DNA of 10,984 bases from assembly GCA_030039895.1 (NCBI GenBank), contig JASHUR010000196.1:1-10984 (forward strand). The letters run 5' to 3'. This document shows, one piece after another, positions 7,434-10,984 of the stretch; position 1 is the stretch's first letter, and the number at the start of each line of letters is the position of its first letter. The notes beneath the pieces are model-generated. The model was not told the DNA's origin. It worked only from the letters and a program-made list of their open reading frames with translations, and made no database searches. A program made the position numbers and the translations under genes. The DNA comes from Acidobacteriaceae bacterium. Its GTDB lineage: Bacteria; Acidobacteriota; Terriglobia; Terriglobales; Acidobacteriaceae.

Positions 7434-7642
7434 CTCCATCGTTTTCCAACTGCCTCCTCTGACTGCGGCGTAACCACGCCACCGCGCACTGATTGAATCT
7501 CGCCTGGATTCGGGATTCAGCATAATGCCCGTGTAGCGATGCATTCTGGTTCGCCTGGCCCAGCAGCGAGGATTCCTAAGCCTCCAGGCTGCGTTCCCAA
7601 GAAGGACGGCTCACATCCGTGGCCCGCCTCCATAACTTATTC

Positions 7643-7647
7643 AGGAG
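7643..7647 (+). promoter_or_regulatory. Shine-Dalgarno site fixing the Oar-like start
   Basis: AGGAG 5 nt before ATG 7653, directly ahead of a textbook signal peptide. It rules out the in-frame ATG 7539, which would add 38 residues before the signal sequence. Confidence 0.8.
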
Positions 7648-7652
7648 ACTGT

Positions 7653-10600
7653 ATGCAACGCCGCTTTGCACGGTTCGCTTCGTTGGCCTTTTTGTTCTTC
7701 CTCGCTTTGCTGCCTCTCCGCGCTCAGGTCGTCGGCGGCACCATCAGCGGCATCGTCGAGGACTCCACCGGCGCCGCTCTTCCAGGCGCATCTGTCGTCG
7801 TACACAATATGGAAACTGGCGCGGTCCGCTCGCTCGTCTCAGGTAACGACGGCCGCTTCTCCGCGCCCTCCGTACCTATCGGCTCGTACTCGATCACTGT
7901 CTCTCACCAGGGCTTCGAAACCCAGAAACGCAACGGCGTCACACTCGTCGTCGGTCAGAGCCTCGATCTCACCTTCCAGCTCGGCGTCGGCGCCGTCACC
8001 CAGGAGGTCGTCGTCGGCGCCCACACCTTCGTCATCAACACCACCACCGAGCAAACTTCCGGTCTCATCGACGAGCGCGAAGTGAAGCAGTTGCCCCTGA
8101 ACGGCCGCAGTTTCGACGAGCTCCTCACCCTGAATCCCGCCGCCGTCAATTACACCAACCAGCGCTCGGGCGGCATCGGTTCCTCCAACTCCTCGGTCGG
8201 CAACATGTTTGTCGTGGATGGCCGCCGCCCCCAGGACAACCTCTTCCTCCTCAACGGCATTGAGTACACCGGCGCCTCGCTCATCAACAACACCCCTGGC
8301 GGCACCAGCGGTCAGCTCCTCGGCGTCGACGCCATCCGCGAGTTCAACGTCGTCAATGGCACCTATGGCGCCGAGTACGGCCTACGCGACGGCGCTCAGG
8401 TTTCGATCGTTACGCAGTCCGGTACGAATGTGCTCCACGGCTCTCTCTACGAGTTCCTCCGCAACAGCGTCTTCGATGCCCGCAATTACTTCGACCAAGC
8501 CACCATTCCCGAGTTCCAGCGCAACAACTTCGGTGCCGCCCTCGGCGGACCCCTCCGCAGTAACAAGGTCTTCCTCTTCGGCAACTACGAAGGCTACCGC
8601 CAGAATCTGGGCCTCAGCGATGTAACCCTCGTGCCGGATAATACGTCGCGCGCCGCCGCTGTCGCCTCCGTCCAGCCACTGCTCGCGCTGTGGCCAGTAC
8701 AGAACGGTCCCGAGCTCGGCAGCGGCATCGCAGAAGCTTTCTCCAGTCCCGAGCAACGTGTGCGCGAGGACTTCGGCACCACCCGCATCGACGTGAACCT
8801 CCGCCCCAGCGACTCCTTCTTCGCCGTCTACACTATCGACGACAGCGACGCGAATACCCCTTCCGCCAACCCCCTCTCGCTCATCTACGAAAGCCTCCGC
8901 GAGCAGGTGCTCAGCGCTCAGGAAACGCACACATTCTCCTCCAACTTCCTCAATGATTTCCGCGTCGGCTTCTCCCGCGGCGCCTATTCCTTCAACGGCT
9001 ACACACCCGTCACTTTGCCCGGCTGGGTCACCGGCGATCCCATCGGTGCCATCGTCATCTCTGGCAGCACCGCCTCCAACGGCGCTTCGCAAATCAGCGG
9101 AGCCGGCACGAATACCGGCGACAACAACACCGCCGTCCGCAATCTTTTTACGGTCGCCGACCACATCTACTTCACCCGTGGCCGCCACCAGATCGAAGCC
9201 GGCGGCTTACTCTTCCGCATTCAGGCCAACGACAATCTCGCGCAGGATCAGTATGGCCAGGCCTCGTTCAGCACGCTCTCGTCGTTCCTCCAGGGCAAAG
9301 TCGCCACTTTCACCGTGGTGCCGGCGCCCACCGAGCTCGGCTGGCGCTCGCTTGAAGGTGCTGCCTTCGCGCAGGATATCTGGCATCTCACGACGCGCCT
9401 TCAGCTCAGCGCCGGCTTCCGCTTCGAGTCCACCAACGGCTGGAATGAATCCCAGTGCCGTGCCTCCAACTACGGATTCACCAACGGCGTCATCGACACC
9501 GACCCCACCGTCGGCTGCTCCGCCCTCACCACCAATCGCGCCAAATTCCTACCCGATCCCCGCGTCGGCCTCGCCTGGGACGTCTTCGGCAACGGCCACA
9601 CCGCCCTGCGCGCCGGCTTCGGCATCTATCGCTCTCTGCTCGACAGTCTCGATTATCGCCTCGACGAAACCGCCCCGTACAACACCCAGCTCGTCCTCAA
9701 GAACGTACCCGTATCCAGCCTGTCCATCACGCCCGGATCCACTACGACTTCCGGCAGCAAGGTCTCCCCGTCAAACGTGCAGCCCGACATCGAAACGCCC
9801 TCCATCTACGCCTGGTCGCTCCACATCGAGCAGAGGATCGCCCCGGACACCTCGCTCACCCTCGGCTACGAAGGCTCGCACGGTTACCATCAGATTCTCT
9901 CCGAGGACATGAACGAGCCTGCGTCCGTCATCTGCCCCAACGCCGCCTGCCCGGCCGCACTGCCCGCAGGAACCATCTACTACCCCACCACCACGAACGC
10001 CAACCCCGCCCTCGCCAACACCACCTCCTGGGTCTCTCAGGGCATTAGCAACTACAACGCCCTCGAAGTCGACGTGCGACACGCCTTCGCGCACGGCTTT
10101 GAGCTGCGCGGCAACTACACTTACTCCCACAACCTCGACGACGGCTCCGCTTGGAACACCAGCGTCAGCGCTAACACCCCGGCCTATGTCGAGTATCCCG
10201 TCAATCCCCGAGTCGACTATGGCAACGCCGCCACAGATATCCGTAATCTCGCCGCCATCAACGGCACCTGGAATCTGCCGTTCAAGCCTGCCAACCGCCT
10301 CATCGCCGGCTGGGGCCTGAGCGGCATCGTCAGTCTGCAGAACGGATTTCCATTCTCGCCGCAGCTCGGCTACAACCCCACCGGGAGCGGCGACTCGCGC
10401 AACCCCGTGCGCCCTGACCTGAATCCCGCCTTCACCGGTCAGCTCTACCCGCACACCGTGGGCGAGTGGTTCAACCCCGCGGCGTTTTCCGCGCCTGCTG
10501 CCGGCACGGTCGGCAATCTAGGGCGCGATACGCTGCTCGGCCCGGGGCTCAGCGAACTGGATCTTTCCGCCGCCAAGACCACCTCGATTCACGAACGGCT

Positions 10601-10796
10601 GCAGGTGCAGTTCCGCGCGGAGTTCTTCAACATCCTGAACCACGCGAACTTCACCACGCCCAACGAAGTCGTCTACTCCTCCGGCCCGACACCCACCTCC
10701 ACGGCCGCTCCCGCGCTTTCCCCCACCGCGGGAGTGATCACGGCGACCTCCACCACCTCCCGCCAAATCCAGTTCGGGGTGAAACTGCTGTTCTGA
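7653..10796 (+). CDS. Oar-like TonB-dependent-receptor-type outer membrane protein
   Basis: A 1047-residue outer-membrane protein. It has a Sec signal peptide (about 1-24: RR near the N-terminus, hydrophobic LAFLFFLALL core, cleavage likely after LRA). A carboxypeptidase-regulatory-like/Cna-B-type beta sandwich follows at about 27-112 (GTISGIVEDSTGAALPGASV, then SYSITVSHQGF). A plug-like domain comes next at about 125-260 (LPLNGRSFDELLTLNP, DGRRPQDNLFLLNG, GVDAIREFNVVNGTYGAEYG, and VSIVTQSGTNVLHGSLYEFLRN leading into the barrel). The remainder is a large beta barrel with alternating aromatic strands, ending in QIQFGVKLLF, whose terminal Phe suits BAM-dependent insertion. This is the Oar-like architecture greatly expanded in Acidobacteriota; substrates are unknown and no classical TonB box is obvious. 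Its only four cysteines fall in two local pairs (602/622 and 761/766), probably extracellular-loop disulfides. No SusD-like partner is in view. Codons are strongly C-ending, which opens long non-coding frames in other phases. Confidence 0.95.
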   Translation: MQRRFARFASLAFLFFLALLPLRAQVVGGTISGIVEDSTGAALPGASVVVHNMETGAVRSLVSGNDGRFSAPSVPIGSYSITVSHQGFETQKRNGVTLVVGQSLDLTFQLGVGAVTQEVVVGAHTFVINTTTEQTSGLIDEREVKQLPLNGRSFDELLTLNPAAVNYTNQRSGGIGSSNSSVGNMFVVDGRRPQDNLFLLNGIEYTGASLINNTPGGTSGQLLGVDAIREFNVVNGTYGAEYGLRDGAQVSIVTQSGTNVLHGSLYEFLRNSVFDARNYFDQATIPEFQRNNFGAALGGPLRSNKVFLFGNYEGYRQNLGLSDVTLVPDNTSRAAAVASVQPLLALWPVQNGPELGSGIAEAFSSPEQRVREDFGTTRIDVNLRPSDSFFAVYTIDDSDANTPSANPLSLIYESLREQVLSAQETHTFSSNFLNDFRVGFSRGAYSFNGYTPVTLPGWVTGDPIGAIVISGSTASNGASQISGAGTNTGDNNTAVRNLFTVADHIYFTRGRHQIEAGGLLFRIQANDNLAQDQYGQASFSTLSSFLQGKVATFTVVPAPTELGWRSLEGAAFAQDIWHLTTRLQLSAGFRFESTNGWNESQCRASNYGFTNGVIDTDPTVGCSALTTNRAKFLPDPRVGLAWDVFGNGHTALRAGFGIYRSLLDSLDYRLDETAPYNTQLVLKNVPVSSLSITPGSTTTSGSKVSPSNVQPDIETPSIYAWSLHIEQRIAPDTSLTLGYEGSHGYHQILSEDMNEPASVICPNAACPAALPAGTIYYPTTTNANPALANTTSWVSQGISNYNALEVDVRHAFAHGFELRGNYTYSHNLDDGSAWNTSVSANTPAYVEYPVNPRVDYGNAATDIRNLAAINGTWNLPFKPANRLIAGWGLSGIVSLQNGFPFSPQLGYNPTGSGDSRNPVRPDLNPAFTGQLYPHTVGEWFNPAAFSAPAAGTVGNLGRDTLLGPGLSELDLSAAKTTSIHERLQVQFRAEFFNILNHANFTTPNEVVYSSGPTPTSTAAPALSPTAGVITATSTTSRQIQFGVKLLF

Positions 10797-10810
10797 GGGA
10801 AGGTAATTCT

Positions 10811-10984
10811 GTGATCAGGGATAAGCCTGCATGGCGATATCGAAATATGGCCTCCGGCTATCCTGCCGAACAATGCGCCCTGTTATTCTCGGATCTCGAC
10901 CGACAGAATCAACTGGTGCGCTCATTGAACGCGACTTTGGACGACACTGAGTGGATTGGTAATGACAAACGGGGTTCTCGCCAG
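10811..10984 (+). CDS. Partial gene at the window edge, unknown function
   Basis: A frame from GTG 10811 stays open for 58 codons and runs off the window. It starts 14 bp after the Oar-like stop, with AAGG (10800-10803) 7 nt upstream. An in-frame ATG at 10847 is an alternative start with no Shine-Dalgarno site. The predicted residues, with a stretch reading CALLFSDLDRQNQLVRSLN, look like the start of a soluble, partly helical protein with mixed charge. No signal peptide is visible and I recognise no family. The tight spacing suggests co-transcription with the receptor gene, but only the first part is present and it could be a chance frame. Confidence 0.45.
   Translation, partial: MIRDKPAWRYRNMASGYPAEQCALLFSDLDRQNQLVRSLNATLDDTEWIGNDKRGSRQ

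Larger units (their letters stand above)
6861..7652. other. 792-bp region without a confident gene
   Basis: The region lies between the divergently oriented methyltransferase and Oar-like genes. Several frames are open on both strands, but none has a recognisable family or gene-like codon use. It contains the candidate exported peptide at 7071-7433 described separately. It also has a CATAAT -10-like hexamer (7521-7526) without a convincing -35, which would start transcription near 7533. Further down is the 5' leader of the Oar-like gene, with short self-complementary stretches (AGCCTCCAGGCT, GAGG...CCTC, ACGG...CCGT between about 7566 and 7621). I recognise no known riboswitch, tRNA or small RNA. 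Confidence 0.5.

Noticed and set aside
7002..7544. 180-residue minus-strand frame in the gap before the Oar-like gene
   Set aside because: Arg/Gly-rich, with no recognisable domain, no good start signal and no structural pattern. I cannot support it as a gene.
7539..7652. N-terminal extension of the Oar-like protein from ATG 7539
   Set aside because: It would place 38 residues before an intact signal peptide. ATG 7653 has AGGAG 5 nt upstream and begins directly with the signal sequence.
8382..9188. 268-residue minus-strand frame inside the Oar-like gene
   Set aside because: Composed mainly of Gly, Ala, Val, Glu and Asp, as expected from the antisense of C-ending codons. It is fully covered by the receptor.
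8953..9912. 319-residue plus-strand frame inside the Oar-like gene
   Set aside because: Ser/Pro/Ala/Thr-rich frame-shifted reading of the receptor gene with no independent signals.
1..10984. Mobile elements, CRISPR arrays, tRNA, rRNA, integration sites, toxin-antitoxin or defence genes
   Set aside because: I saw no transposase or integrase motifs, no regularly spaced direct repeats, no tRNA-like cloverleaf and no defence-family motifs on either strand.

Overview
The window is high in G+C and carries six complete genes I am confident of, one gene fragment at the right edge and one doubtful small gene. The content points to a soil-type Acidobacteriota (Terriglobia-like) bacterium. The signs are an Oar-like outer-membrane receptor with an N-terminal carboxypeptidase-regulatory-like domain and a receptor Ser/Thr kinase fused through one membrane helix to a TolB/PD40-type propeller. 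A GT39-type membrane glycosyltransferase and a PhnB-like VOC protein are also common there. This is inferred from gene families only, as no rRNA or other marker is present.

Layout from left to right: a VOC (PhnB-like) protein at 62-526 (+) converges on a GT39-family glycosyltransferase at 585-2108 (-). The glycosyltransferase diverges from a polytopic membrane protein of unknown function at 2293-3336 (+). A 67-bp gap follows, with a plausible promoter and an overlapping inverted repeat, and then the 923-residue kinase/propeller sensor at 3404-6175 (+). The kinase converges on an isoprenylcysteine-carboxyl-methyltransferase-family membrane protein at 6279-6860 (-). From 6861 to 7652 there is no confident gene. 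It holds an extended -10 element, a good Shine-Dalgarno site and a signal-peptide-like reading frame that would need a CTG start, followed by the upstream region of the next gene. The right third is one large Oar-like TonB-dependent-receptor-type protein at 7653-10796 (+). A frame open to the window end begins 14 bp behind it.

Most genes look like independent units: two convergent pairs and one divergent pair. The only hints of joint function are the membrane protein next to the kinase (same strand) and the Oar-like gene with its close downstream frame. I see no mobile element, CRISPR array, tRNA, rRNA, phage gene or toxin-antitoxin pair, and no clear undescribed system. The most useful leads are the possible leaderless, operator-overlapped kinase promoter, the CTG-initiated exported-peptide candidate, and the uncharacterised kinase/membrane-protein pair.
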